Notes: a model not told the origin generated them from the letters alone. Shown: positions 1 through 11,300, counted from the first letter of the stretch. The stretch is 64,000 nt of DNA from Peronospora farinosa (GCA_947646735.1 CANTFK010000035.1:62001-126000); one strand, 5' to 3'. Made by a program: numbers and translations.

Positions 1-50
1 TTGGAATAGATCAAGAAACTAATGTGCGATAGAGATGAAGTTTTACTTTA

Positions 51-66
51 GTCACTTTCAATTCTA
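51..66 (+). promoter_or_regulatory. oomycete initiator-like element upstream of the GH81 gene
   Basis: The stretch TCACTTTCAATTC lies about 60 bp before the chosen ATG and resembles the oomycete Inr consensus (TCAYTYYNCAWTTT as I recall it). Only the sequence match supports it. Confidence 0.3.
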
Positions 67-123
67 CCAACAACAACTACAACAGTGACTCACTACATTG
101 ATACTTTTTGCTTTGTCGCCAAT

Positions 124-2505
124 ATGGTGCAGTTGAGTCCTCGACCTTATCAAAACAACGGCGAGGCACATCCGCTGCTTGAAACTCGATCCACATCGCT
201 TACTCAACCGTTGGTTAACATCCGCTTTAGTAAATGGAGCGTTCTTGCCATTATCTCGACTCTGATATTCGCCGCTGCAGTCTTTGGCATCTTCAAACCA
301 AGCAGCTCGACGATGAGAAGTGCGACGACCGTGCCGCCTGACGCCAAATTCGACCTCTTCACGCCAATCTTCAACGCTGAAGCTCCGCCTGAGAATCTCT
401 TTAAACACACCGACGAACAGAAAAATTTGCTGCCGCCCAAGTTCCTCGCTTCTGGTATCGTGGGCTCACGTCCTATTCCGACTAACGACTGGTGGGGCAA
501 CATTATCGGAGCCACTGTTGGAGAGACTCAAGTCGTGTATCCCGTGTGGACGAACCCGTACAGTGTAACGCCGTCTCTCTTTATGGAGCCTTTCGGTCTC
601 ACGATGAACTACCCGTTCACGACCCGATTATTCGGAGGAGGCTTGAGTGGCAATGGTGACGCTGAAATGTGGTACATTCACGGCCAAGTGCCTGAGTTTA
701 CGTTCTCCGCCACGGAATTCTCCAACTTGTCGCATCCAATCTTCGAGGTGTATGACTGGGACGATCTCAGTGTGCAAACTCGTTTCTTATCGCGTGATGA
801 CTCCTCGAAGAAGTTTGAGGCGACACTTGCAAGTGGCATGGCATTCATCACGGCTCGCTACTCGGGTCTTACCCCGCGCTTCCAGACAATGTATAACATT
901 TCAACGATCAATGGCTTCGACTCCACTGAGATCTTCAACCGCCCTCTTACCAACACCCGCTATGTGCTCCAGTTTGGCAATGATGCCACCTGGACGCTTT
1001 ACTTTTCCAAGGAAGTTACGCTTCATTTTGACGGTCATTCTACGCTTGACATGAAGGAACCTTTCCACGGAACTGCTCGTGTTGCACTGATCCCTGATGC
1101 ATCTGCGCAGGAGCAAAACTGCTTTGATCAAACGGCAAGCTGCGTCCTTGATGGAGGCCGTGTTGAAGCCCACAACGAAAACGCCTATGCATACAAGTGG
1201 AAGACCAGCGGTGACTGCACGAACGGAATGCTACATTACGCCCAGGTCCATCATGTCGACACTCTGGATCGTAGATTTGCAGAGGAGGCTGATGGTGTTG
1301 CTGCTCATTCCACCACACGTGGACTGATGCAAGGTGTAGTGACCAAGACTTCACCACCCGAGTGGCGCCTTGTGGAATCGGTGGACTTCCCCGTGGACTT
1401 CTACCCCCCGCGAAAACCTAATGCGAAAGCAGTCGAGAAGTTCGAGATGAAGAAGCACTTGATCGCCGACATCAACTCCGAGTGGACGATCGCTTTGGGC
1501 CAGAGCTATTACTTTAACGGCAAGGCTGCACAAAAGTACGCTTCGCTTTGTTTGATGGCTGGGGATCCGTCTATCGTTGGCGAAGACGACACCGAGCTAG
1601 TTTTGCACTGTGTGAAAAAGCTGGAGGGCGTGATGAAGCCGTTCCTCAAGAACTTGTGGACCAACGCACTAAACTATGACACTGTCTACCGCGGCTTGGT
1701 GAGCTCACAGGGTTTTACTCTCAAAGACCCGAACGTTGACTTTGGCAACACCATGTACAACGATCACCATTACCACTACGGCTACTTTATCGTAACTGCC
1801 GCTATCATCAACAAGCTCGACCCCACTTGGTCAGGAATTCCGGAACTCAACCGCATGGCAGGATTTTTGATCCGCGATGTCGCGAATCCATCGGACGCAG
1901 ACCCGTACTTCCCAAAGTTTCGCAGTCTTGATTGGTATCGCGGTCACTCGTACTCACACGGCATCTCGGCTCTCGCAGACGGGAAGGACGAAGAAAGCAC
2001 GTCCGAGGACATGAACTTCTACTACGGCATGACGCTGCTGGGCAAAGTGACGGGTGATACCCACCTTGAAACTGTTGGTAAGCTCATGGTTAAGCTCAAC
2101 GCCCGCGCTATCCAAACGTACTTCCTGATCGAAGACGGCAACCGAGCTCACCCGGATCGTTACCGTGACAACAAGGTTATGGGCATTCTTTTCGACAACA
2201 AGGTGAGCTACGCCACGTGGTTTAGCGGTGAGAAGTACGCAATTCACGGCATTCAAATGCTTCCGGCCACGGCCGTCACCGAGTTCGTGCGCACACGTGA
2301 TTTTGTCTTGCAAGAATGGAACCAGGTTTTGTCTCGAGAGTCCATTGTCCAGAACGATGAGCAGACCAATCCATGGCTTTCGCTTCTCTACATGAATTAC
2401 GCCACCATTAACAAAGAGTTTGCGCTGGAAAAGCTGAGCACTGTGACGATGGATGGTGGCCTCTCGCGCTCCTGGGCCATGTACATTGCAGCCACCCGGC
2501 CGTAG
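124..2505 (+). CDS. GH81 endo-1,3-beta-glucanase, type II membrane-anchored
   Basis: Predicted 793-aa glycoside hydrolase of family 81, which cleaves internal beta-1,3-glucan bonds; in oomycetes this fits remodelling of the own wall or attack on host callose. The ATG at 124 is preferred because the reading frame upstream has only a GTG. Residues about 38-57 form one hydrophobic segment after a short polar N-terminus, with no obvious cleavage site, so a signal anchor with the enzyme outside the cell is likely. Family signatures are visible: YNDHHYHYGY with Asp547, then DGKDEESTSED with Glu624 and Glu628. The Asp-to-Glu distance and the Glu-x3-Glu spacing agree with the catalytic residues known for GH81. 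Length and motifs look intact and no intron is needed. The next gene is convergent and encodes a candidate effector. Family assignment is firm; biological role is inferred. Confidence 0.93.
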   Translation: MVQLSPRPYQNNGEAHPLLETRSTSLTQPLVNIRFSKWSVLAIISTLIFAAAVFGIFKPSSSTMRSATTVPPDAKFDLFTPIFNAEAPPENLFKHTDEQKNLLPPKFLASGIVGSRPIPTNDWWGNIIGATVGETQVVYPVWTNPYSVTPSLFMEPFGLTMNYPFTTRLFGGGLSGNGDAEMWYIHGQVPEFTFSATEFSNLSHPIFEVYDWDDLSVQTRFLSRDDSSKKFEATLASGMAFITARYSGLTPRFQTMYNISTINGFDSTEIFNRPLTNTRYVLQFGNDATWTLYFSKEVTLHFDGHSTLDMKEPFHGTARVALIPDASAQEQNCFDQTASCVLDGGRVEAHNENAYAYKWKTSGDCTNGMLHYAQVHHVDTLDRRFAEEADGVAAHSTTRGLMQGVVTKTSPPEWRLVESVDFPVDFYPPRKPNAKAVEKFEMKKHLIADINSEWTIALGQSYYFNGKAAQKYASLCLMAGDPSIVGEDDTELVLHCVKKLEGVMKPFLKNLWTNALNYDTVYRGLVSSQGFTLKDPNVDFGNTMYNDHHYHYGYFIVTAAIINKLDPTWSGIPELNRMAGFLIRDVANPSDADPYFPKFRSLDWYRGHSYSHGISALADGKDEESTSEDMNFYYGMTLLGKVTGDTHLETVGKLMVKLNARAIQTYFLIEDGNRAHPDRYRDNKVMGILFDNKVSYATWFSGEKYAIHGIQMLPATAVTEFVRTRDFVLQEWNQVLSRESIVQNDEQTNPWLSLLYMNYATINKEFALEKLSTVTMDGGLSRSWAMYIAATRP

Positions 2506-3351
2506 TAGTATATGCACTCAACCGACTTACAATGCTGACGCCAATGAAGACTGAAGGTGCAGTCTTGTAGAGATTAGTGTTGAACTAAATAGAAACCATT
2601 CTCATCCACTCAGCAAACAAACCCCGGGGCTGCTAGATTCGACCTCGTAAATAGGATTACAGCCTACACGAGCTGCACTCGTGAAAAGTTTTGGACAACA
2701 GCAAAAGCTACAACAATTGCTGGATGGCCTTGTGGATCGCGTTAGCAGCGTGTATCACCACTTCCTGCATGGTAGAGTGAACCACTGACAAACGCAGTGT
2801 ATCTTTGGCAACCTCAGAAGCCACGTGCATGTCAGCTAGATCTGTGACTAATCGTGTCCAGTACCGTGCTATCACGGACGTAAAGCGCCGACAACCTTTG
2901 GAGCATAGAATTGTGGTCCGCCATTGTCACCAAATCCACGTCAAAGCTTCACGACATTTACGCGCACTTTACGCTTGACTGGCGTCTGTATGCACGACAA
3001 TAGGTAACCGATTCTCCTCGTCCTTGACGAATCGTCGCACTGCTCGATAAATTTCTGCCATTGGCTGCAACGATCCAACTTCATTGTTTGCAAGCATAAT
3101 AGACACCCAACACGTCTGCATTCTAAGTGCATCCAATACATCTTGTACCCGTACACAGCCAAAGTTATTTACAGGCAGGTATATGACTTGGAATCCTTAG
3201 AGAGTATCTGAAAAGTGCAATTTGTTTTACCAGCATAAAAAACCAGCCTCTACCACCATTATCTATTCCACAACGCCATCGTCAAGGTAAGTACAGGATC
3301 TCCGATATCACGATGTCAAGTGACAACCTTTCCTTCACCTGCTCTTCCCCG
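2506..3351. other. intergenic, convergent 3' flanks
   Basis: About 850 bp lie between the 3' end of the glucanase gene and the 3' end of the effector gene. Only short frames broken by stops are present, and I see no supported gene. Confidence 0.5.
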
Positions 3352-5316
3352 TCATCCAGATGTATACTTGGATCTCTTCGCCACGTATTTTTCAGGATTC
3401 TTAATAAACATAGCAAACTTCTTGTTTCCCTTCATAGGTTTCGTCTCATCCAGCGAATTCAGGAGATAGCCGTCCTTGTGCACCTTTTTCATCACTTTTA
3501 AGGCTGCGACACGGCCGACCTCAGCGAAGAGTTCATTATAGACATCATCGAAGTCCTTTGCTCTCATGTACACGAAATCGACCCAAAGCCTTCCAAGCGG
3601 ATCCATAGTCAAATCGGTTGGTTTCGACGTTTCCTTTCCTTGAAGCTTGAAAAGCTTGAAGGATGACTCCCAGAATTTTGGATTCTTCTTCAAATATTGG
3701 AGCTGGGATAATAGCAGGTCTTGAGCGAATTTAAAGTTGGCATCGGCTTTGCCGATTTCAGCAAGAGCCCTCATCAGATCAAGATCAATAATTCTGTCGC
3801 CATGTAATCCCTTCAGGAATTCGAAGGCCTTATTCGTCGACTCTTTTTGGGCATTGAATGCAGCCCACATGCTGAATTCTGGAAGGGTGGGCAGTTCTTC
3901 GAGCTTCTCCAATGTGTTGAGTCCCAGAAGTCTGAAAGCTTTTTCCGGCGTGTCTCCAAGTTCAACCCACTTCTCAATTTGATAGTTGTAAACACCTTCA
4001 ACTATGTACCCAAACTTGGGTGAACTTTTTGCTTGAGCTAGGAACTTGGCCAGATTACCCTCACCTTTCAATGCATTAAGCATAGGTTTGTACATCTCCT
4101 CGGCCACATCTTCTTGTTTCTTCATATGATTCTCCTTCAGCGATTTCAGAAAAAAGCCGTCCTTGTGCACCTTTTCCATTCCCGCTACGGCGGCTACATT
4201 GCCAACCTTCTTGAAGAGTTTATCATAGACTACACCGAAATTGGTAAGGCCATCTTTGCCCCGTGCTCTCATGTACACGAAATCGACCCAAAGCCTTCCA
4301 AGCGGATCCATAGTCAAATCGGTTGGTTTCGACGTTTCTTTTCCTTGAAGCTTGAAAAGCTTGAAGGATGACTCCCAGTATATTGAATTCTTCTTCAAAT
4401 ACTGGAGCTGGGATAATAGCAGGTCTTGAGCGAATTTAAAGTTGGCATCGGTTTTGCCGATTTCAGCAAGAGCCCTCATCAGATCAAGATCAATAATTCT
4501 GTCGCCATGTAATCCCTTCAGGAATTCGAAGGCCTTATTCGTCGACTCTTTTTGGGTATTAAATGCAGCCCACATGCTGAATTCTGGGAGGCTGGGCAGT
4601 TCTTTAAGATTCTTTTCCTCGTCAAGTTTCAGATGATTAAAAACGTCTTCTGGCGTGTCTCCATTTTGAACCCACTTCTCGATCTGATAGTTGTAAAGAC
4701 TATCAACCTTGTCCCCAAATTTGACTGAACTTTTTGCTTGAGCGAGGAACTTTTCCAGATTACCTACATCTCCCAATACCTTAACCATAGTGTTGAGCAT
4801 CACTTCAGGCACGTCTTTCTTGGGCGTGGTTTTCTCGACGATATATTTCCACACGGGAAAATTTGGGTCTACAAATGGGTTCATTTTCGGTTTGTCGAGC
4901 TGCAGAGACTTGAAAACCTCGTCGAAATCTCTTTGTTTGGTAGCCCAGAGCCACCATTGCGCTCGAATTCTTGTCATGATCTTGGAGTAGATCGTTGAAA
5001 CACTTTGACGTAGTCTAGCCGGGAAGGCTACCGTCTGCTTCTCCAGAGAGCTTTCAAGTTCCTTAAGTCCCGAAATATCAAGAACTAGTCGTCTCACTTC
5101 GTCAGTGCTAGTTGTCGTCACGTCCGTGGTCGATCTCAAGTACCGTCTCAAGGCATGAGGTGTCCGATCCACACGCAATGTATCCGATGCTTGGGAAGTG
5201 TGTAGGGCATCCTCTGGTGGCAGATCTGCCGTCGCCATTTCCATGGTCGAATAAACAACGAGCACGATAACAAACAGCGTCGTAGCAAGTGGCATTTCCA
5301 TGGACTTGATCGACAT
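3352..5316 (-). CDS. secreted RxLR effector with LWY/WY-type helical repeats
   Basis: Predicted 654-aa secreted host-translocated effector. Residues 1-30 form a signal peptide (hydrophobic core ATTLFVIVLVV, Ala at the likely cut). RYLR at 58-61 fits RxLR, and a degenerate DEVRR at 72-76 stands where the dEER motif is expected. The rest is helical with repeated Trp/Leu/Tyr positions (for example WWLWA, DVFNHL, FRLLGL, LWVDF), as in LWY tandem-repeat effectors that bind host proteins. Residues about 239-351 and 474-586 are nearly the same sequence, so the protein grew by duplication of a roughly 235-aa unit. Met1, Met6 or Met8 could start translation; the farthest still gives a good signal peptide. 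Single exon, no break. The host target is unknown. A hAT element lies just upstream. Confidence 0.85.
   Translation of the reverse strand: MSIKSMEMPLATTLFVIVLVVYSTMEMATADLPPEDALHTSQASDTLRVDRTPHALRRYLRSTTDVTTTSTDEVRRLVLDISGLKELESSLEKQTVAFPARLRQSVSTIYSKIMTRIRAQWWLWATKQRDFDEVFKSLQLDKPKMNPFVDPNFPVWKYIVEKTTPKKDVPEVMLNTMVKVLGDVGNLEKFLAQAKSSVKFGDKVDSLYNYQIEKWVQNGDTPEDVFNHLKLDEEKNLKELPSLPEFSMWAAFNTQKESTNKAFEFLKGLHGDRIIDLDLMRALAEIGKTDANFKFAQDLLLSQLQYLKKNSIYWESSFKLFKLQGKETSKPTDLTMDPLGRLWVDFVYMRARGKDGLTNFGVVYDKLFKKVGNVAAVAGMEKVHKDGFFLKSLKENHMKKQEDVAEEMYKPMLNALKGEGNLAKFLAQAKSSPKFGYIVEGVYNYQIEKWVELGDTPEKAFRLLGLNTLEKLEELPTLPEFSMWAAFNAQKESTNKAFEFLKGLHGDRIIDLDLMRALAEIGKADANFKFAQDLLLSQLQYLKKNPKFWESSFKLFKLQGKETSKPTDLTMDPLGRLWVDFVYMRAKDFDDVYNELFAEVGRVAALKVMKKVHKDGYLLNSLDETKPMKGNKKFAMFIKNPEKYVAKRSKYTSG
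3561..4602 (-). repeat. internal direct repeat in the effector gene (3561-3897 and 4266-4602)
   Basis: Two copies of about 337 bp, offset by 705 bp (235 codons), differ at only around a dozen positions by eye. The surrounding parts of the unit are much more diverged. This points to a recent partial duplication or to gene conversion between modules. Confidence 0.85.
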
Positions 5317-5351
5317 CTTGAAAAAGAGGAGCGACTTGGAGGTTTGGAAGC

Positions 5352-5387
5352 AAAATGAAGAGTGAAAGAGCTTGAAATGAAGAGTGA
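5352..5387 (-). promoter_or_regulatory. duplicated initiator-like element upstream of the effector
   Basis: On the minus strand a 22-bp unit is tandemly duplicated, and each copy holds TCACTCTTCATTT (complement of 5352-5365 and 5374-5387). The proximal copy fits every position of the Inr consensus TCAYTYYNCAWTTT that I recall for oomycetes. It lies 36-49 bp before the ATG, a usual distance. Confidence 0.5.
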
Positions 5388-5532
5388 AAGAGCTTGAACG
5401 ACCTCATTCGGGGACGGATTAGATGCCACGAAGATTGACTGGTTGGTTGGGGGCATTATCATCTCCTGAGCAGATGCAGCCAACCCCTTCTTTTCCCACA
5501 AGATCAGATGTGAATTTCTGCTTGGGTATCAC

Positions 5533-6905
5533 TAGAGGTGGTACCCAGACTCAGACTCAGTGGGTAATTACCCATACCCAGACTCATGGGTTGGGTATGG
5601 GTAATTGGCTATAATTAACCACCTTACCCATGGGTAAATGTACCAAATTTTTGAGACATACATCAGACACACCTGCTCGTATTATTTTATAATTGTTAAA
5701 TGTATTGGTGACTCATTATGCTTTTTTGGTGAAAGTCTACCGCACATATGATGCAAAGCAACTGGAGCCGGTGGCGCTGGCCATGCTAAGCAAACTCAAG
5801 AAATATATATCAAGCTGGCGTTTAAACAGGATGCAAATTTCTTTGCGACGGTGTTAGATCCAATATGGAATATCAGCTGGTTCAAAAACCTCGACGAAGG
5901 GCCAAAGCAATTTTAAGCTCTTGGCCATAGCCCAGAAGCAATTGTTCTAATTTACACTTGTGTCACACGATACAATTTCGGAACTGTCGTTCATTTTTAC
6001 CATACAATACAAGCCCTACTGTCCTAACATACATCTCTTTAAGACGTATGCCAGTTGGCAAGTACAACCTGAGACTCTGCGTCAGCACGACTCCCCTCTC
6101 ATACCGTCAACCATGAAGCACACCAACTGCCATTCACATGCCTTGCCATCCACTGCCAACTGCCAGCAACTTCCACTGTTCTTCAACTTATTCCAACAAT
6201 TGAGTTGCTGTTTGTAGATGTAGCATACATGAATCAGAAGTCCATTAGAATATTTCCTGCTTCTGCCACCTGTCAACATTGGTAACGACAAGAGCGATGA
6301 CGACATGGAGCCAGACGTCTTCGCATTTGCTGAAGGCATAGTTATACAGACCGTAGTGAGCAAAGTCGAGGAAAAAGCTCAACCTTATTTTGCTCTTTTG
6401 CCTGTTCACATATACTAGTTGCCATTGGAGTGGTGGGCACTGCATCAGCTGCAATTCCCGAAACTTGCAAGGATGGCAATATTTTATCTGGCCATCCCCG
6501 CGTCTTCAACTCCGTCTGATAAAGGTTTTTCTCAAGGTAGAAGAAATACAGGTAAAACAGAACTTCGCTTTCCTTAAAAGCTTGGAGAGGCTTTTGTGCC
6601 TCAAGGATTGGATAAGGACACAGGGTCAATTTTTTTTGTCGGCAAGGGACTAGTTTTTTCCTTTGTCAGCTCGCTTAAAATTTCCACGTGGGAGACGTAG
6701 AGTGTGTACTTTTATTACCAATTTTCATAATGCTTTTTCTCCCTTCCATATTATTAAATAGTCCGCAACTATGCATGTTTATTGCGCGGGTAACATGGGT
6801 AATTACCCGCGGGTATGAGTCCAAGTCGTGGGTAATAAAATTTGAATGAGTCTGAGTCGTGGGTAAACGCAATTACCCAACCCAGACTCATGGGTACCAC
6901 CTCTA
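5533..6905. mobile_element. decayed hAT-superfamily DNA transposon with 8-bp target duplication
   Basis: A 1,373-bp element starts TAGAGGTGGTACCCA at 5533 and ends with the exact complement at 6891-6905. The termini are rich in further inverted GGGTAATTACCC-like and GACTCA motifs. It is flanked by the identical 8-bp GGTATCAC (5525-5532 and 6906-6913), the target-site length of hAT transposons. Inside, 5770-5916 keeps a recognisable piece of hAT transposase. The rest shows only short frames, so the element cannot move by itself. Terminal repeat and target duplication are read directly from the sequence; the superfamily follows from the duplication length and the transposase piece. Confidence 0.85.
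5770..5916 (+). pseudogene. hAT transposase fragment
   Basis: From 5830 one frame reads DANFFATVLDPIWNISWF and continues to a stop at 5914. This resembles the hAT catalytic-region signature around A-T-x-L-D-P. Just upstream, in another frame, ALAMLSKLKKYISSW resembles the preceding helix, which implies a frameshift. No other transposase part could be read. Confidence 0.6.
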
Positions 6906-6913
6906 GGTATCAC

Positions 6914-7477
6914 CTTGGTGTCAGTTATAGAGAAGGTTCTGTTTAAATGAATACTCTCATGTATTATAATGTTATAGAATGTATTGTTTAAGACAGGTAT
7001 AAGATAAGTTGTAAGATACCCGTCGGAGTGAAGGTCAATGAACTGGTATTCGATTAGGTAGTTTATAATGTGGCATAAAAAGGTACGATCATATGGCCGT
7101 CTTCGTTAATTATGGCTACAGTATTATGTTTTAACGTCGAAAAAAAAACTTCTGCAAGTTTTTTTATCAGATCTTTGCAGAAAAATAATGGCTGACTTTT
7201 TAAAATTACGAGACAAATACAGAACCATCACTTCAACATGAATCTAAACGTCCTAATAAAACGTCCATTGTTTGATATCTATCTATATATTCATTCAGAA
7301 TTTGTATACCGATGGCTACAGAGACCGTTAGACATTCCATGTTTTTTATCTTTCATTCAATATCTTGAATACAAGACTGAGCCCGACCGACCCCATCCGA
7401 GCTCATTTCGAAACGTGATCTCAAGCGCACAAGTCCATACAAAAACCAACATTAACAGCAACAGCAACAGCTTTACC
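6914..7477. other. intergenic and 5' flank of the 220-aa protein gene
   Basis: AT-rich, with poly-A and poly-T runs near 7140-7165. GCTCATTTCG at 7401 partly resembles the oomycete initiator, about 77 bp before the ATG at 7478. An in-frame upstream ATG at 7238 exists, but it would add 80 residues of unconserved-looking sequence and lies before this element. Confidence 0.3.
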
Positions 7478-8140
7478 ATGAGCAAATCCACCGATCACCA
7501 CGCTGTTGTCGAAGAAGAGTTCTTGAAACTCGAACATGTCCTGAATCAGACGGCTGGCGATACGTCGGCATGTCTGAAATTGCTGAAGAAGCACCTTTCC
7601 GAGTACGATAGCCGTAATAGCAATCACCTTTCCAATACGGCCACGTCGTATATGAAGAAGGACATGCGCACGGCAAAGGACGCTGCGTCGAGTCTGAAGC
7701 ATGTGGCTGATGAGATGAGCAAGAACCGGACCAAGACGGAGGTAGCATCTGCTCGCAACATGATGAATGCCACAGCCAAGGCAATGGAAACGCTGAAGAT
7801 AACGGCTCGTAACTACGACAAGGATAACAAGCAGTCGAAGGGGATTAAGGGCACGATCGATGCTGCCATGGGTGGCCATCACAACAAGGACAAGGATGAG
7901 AAGCATAAGGAGGGAAGTTTATTGGACAGTAAAGACAAGAATGGAGGGGGTATTTTGGGGAGCACGGATACCGTTGAGGGGTTAGTGGAGAAGACTCTTC
8001 ACGATAACTTTAGTCTCACTGCATTGGACCACCAAATCAACGCAACGGAGAAAGCGCTGACACCTTCTATGATGGAGCGTGCAAAGGAAAAGATACACGA
8101 TGTCAAGGACAAGATGACGGGCGACTCGAAACACATGTGA
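7478..8140 (+). CDS. unrecognised hydrophilic helical protein, 220 aa
   Basis: I do not recognise this family. The start at 7478 follows a clear Kozak-like ACC and opens MSKSTDHHAVVEEEF. Residues 1-120 are strongly helical and amphipathic (LKLLKKHLSEY, ASSLKHVADEMSK, ARNMMNATAKAMETL). A Gly/His/Lys/Asp-rich linker follows at about 130-170, then another helical part ending in REKIHDVKDK-like lysine-rich sequence. There is no signal peptide and no membrane segment, so it is probably cytosolic. The low hydrophobicity, high Lys/Asp/Met content and repeated short helices recall stress or late-embryogenesis-like proteins, but that is only compositional. It is a single uninterrupted exon and its 3' end is close to the 3' end of DNA2. 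Coding status is fairly safe; function is open. Confidence 0.65.
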   Translation: MSKSTDHHAVVEEEFLKLEHVLNQTAGDTSACLKLLKKHLSEYDSRNSNHLSNTATSYMKKDMRTAKDAASSLKHVADEMSKNRTKTEVASARNMMNATAKAMETLKITARNYDKDNKQSKGIKGTIDAAMGGHHNKDKDEKHKEGSLLDSKDKNGGGILGSTDTVEGLVEKTLHDNFSLTALDHQINATEKALTPSMMERAKEKIHDVKDKMTGDSKHM

Positions 8141-8334
8141 ACGAAGACGTCGGAGGGAGTCACACGTGACATTGTAATTGTTACGTAAGTTTCTAACTGC
8201 ATTTATAATAGTGGGGTGGAATCCATGATGCACCGAGATCTTCTTCTTCTTCTTCTTTTTGTGATTGTATAGCATCGATACCTCTTGGGTCTGTCTGTCA
8301 TGGACATTTGATCGTCTACTAATGTATCCCGTTG

Positions 8335-11300
8335 TCACATGTCGCCAAAAATGTCGCGTGAAATGGGCTTCCATTGTGGTGAACGAGGTCTTTGATGGGG
8401 ACGCAAGGGAATGGCTGACACGTCTGACACGAGTGATTCGATATCACCATTGCTGCTGCTTGTAGAGCGCTGAAGAATCGACACTTTTACCGTATCAATT
8501 GTCGAACGCATGCGTGATCCAGACATTGCACCTTGCTCTGGATCAGGTTCGATGGGAGCCGCTACACTCCCTGCTAAGTGACGAAGCGTTTCAACAGCAT
8601 CACGCGGCAGCTTGTATCCCCATTCTTGTTGCTGAGTAATATCAGCGAGCACATGGAAGAGAGCACTGCCGCCACTGAGAGTTGATTCGGACCCTACTAG
8701 AAGCAGCTTTTGCTTGGCACGAGTGACTGCAACGTTGATGCGACGCCAATCTGTAAGCAGTTCACCCACATGTTTCTCCTCGTTGCATCGAACGAATGAC
8801 ACTAAAATCACGTCCTTATCCTTGCCTTGGTACTTGTCGATGGTGCTCACTTCGACCGAGTGATGCCAGTCAGATACACCAGCGCGGCGGAATGCAGCAA
8901 CGGCAGTCAGATGCTGCCGAATCAACGCTACCTGAGAGCGAAATGGAGAGATAACTGCGATCTCCTCGGCTGGAACCGACCCCAATACTAAGAGCTCCAC
9001 GAATCCAGCAATCACCTGCGCTTCTACAACGTTTTCCATCCGTCGACGACCATTGATACTCATTTGTGCAACCTTGGAGCTCTCTACTATCACACCCATC
9101 GTGTCGGTATCCAAGAACACGACGCCTTGTTTTTTCGTCAGCATGCGAATGGGCCACATTAGGTTTTGCTCGAGGCTATCTTGCCGCTGCCATCTGATGT
9201 CGAGATGGTTCGATGCGACTTGAAATGAACCACATTTCAGCTTATTGTCGTACACTAACCGATTCGCCAACAGCATGATATCTCTGTTCATTCGGTACTG
9301 GTACGACAGTTGCTGAGTCGCTTCGGGATGAGCTTCCGCTAACCGTCGAAATAAGCTCACATCCATGCCTTCTTTACGAGCCTGAGCGTTTGCCACCAAC
9401 GGTGGGAGCTGGTAATGGTCCCCCACCAGTACAAATGTATCAGCGCAGCGCAAAGCACTCAAGACAATGGGCTGCGTAATTTGGGTGGCCTCGTCAACAA
9501 TGCAGTAATCGAATCGGCGCTTTGTGAACAGCACGTGGCTATTCACACTCAGGCATGTGCATCCCACGAGCTGAGCATAAATCAGTTTATCCTCCATAGC
9601 CTGCACACTTGAAATGCCCTCTCGCTCAGCTTGTCGATCGAGCGTGAAGTCCGCAATTCGGGAATGCACTTGAGCGGGATTACCAATACGAAGCATGGGT
9701 ACCTTGCACGCAAGCAGCTTCAACAGCAGATTGTCTACAGCCGAGTGCGTATAGCTCGTTACTAGAACAGAAAACCCGAGAAAAAGTAGCACCCGCACAG
9801 TAAAAGCGATTGTCGCGGTTTTACCTGTCCCCGGCATTCCTAGAACCAAAGCGTAATCGAGAGAGCTTAGCACACGCTGGACAGCCCGCTGCTGATCGAT
9901 ATTCAATTCGAAATATGCATCCAACAAGACCTGACCAAGCGCTGCCACCCTACCATCATGGTCATCGATAGCGCAATCCTGACACCGCTGTGTTACCAGA
10001 TCTGTCAACCGACAAGTAGTGAACTGCGGACGAGCTAAGTGCACGATCAAGTTTCGTCTTCGCGCATCTCCAACGCCTCGTGTATCACCGTCGCCATTAT
10101 CTCCTATAGAAACCATTGAGGCCATGCGTACCTGTAATTCTGGTCGCCTCATCAGTGCCGTGCCAGCTGAAATGATCTCGGGCGGAGGTCCAATAAATAA
10201 TCGCACGAGATTTTCCTTCGCGCGTCGTAAGCCGCTCATAATTGCGTCTTTATCCAATCGCCACGTATACTCTTTACCAACGGCAGATTGCCCGCTTACC
10301 ACAATCGACGGTATGCATTGGCGTGCCTCTATCGTAACGAGTCCATGTTCAATCTTGCAAACAGTAGCACGAGACACATGTACCAGCAAACTCTTTCCGT
10401 CCAGCGATTCTGCTGACAAAATAACACGTTCATTCACTCGAAAACGCACTTCTGCAAACGAGGTTGGTTGCAACTTTGATTCACTTCCGCTTCCCAGATT
10501 AATATCTTTTCTTTTTCGGCGGTCACGAACAAAGCGCAGTGTTCGTTTTGCTCCAGACTCTGATAGTGCTGGTGTGTCAGATACCAATTTGAGATGTGCT
10601 AAGCAAGTGCTGCTCTCTTGTGCCAACTCTCGTTTCAATCCGACCTGGAGCCAGAGTGCTCGGAGATTCTTTTCAGCATGCTGCTGTTCCAGATCAATGA
10701 GTCGACTCCAATGCTTGAAATAACTGTAGTCCGCTTCACCAAGATGTTTCGTTTTTAAAGTAAATAGCTCGTCAAGACCACTCGATTCTTCAGTGCCATT
10801 TTCTGTCGCCGCGTGATGCAACACACACTCATCTACTTGAAAGCAGCGCTCACACTCCGCGCGTTTCCGAATCATCGGTGGAAATGCCTGAGCAGACGTA
10901 AGGCTACCGATTGCTTTCACTCTCGCAATAGCACTGGCAAAATTATTACGGGCCATGATCAGACCACGAACATGTGTCGCCATGGCTGTGATGCGGTTCG
11001 TCTCGATGGGCGAAACGTAAATGAGTAACCCCTCCTGGCACCGTTGCCGGTAGCGTTCATTCAACAGTAGTGTGTACAGGATCACTTGACCCTGATGCTC
11101 GGAGCCAGCAAACTTTTTGCTTCCGGTTTTAAGCTCGAGAGGCAAAACTCTGGTTTCTGCATACTCACTACTCTTAATCCGCAAGTCAGCAATGGTTCCT
11201 TCAACAGAGGCATCCGTGGCACCTTTTAAGCCCCATTTAATGGACCACATCATTTCTTCCGTTGCTAAAACGCGGCTCACGCACACCTTGGATCCATTTA

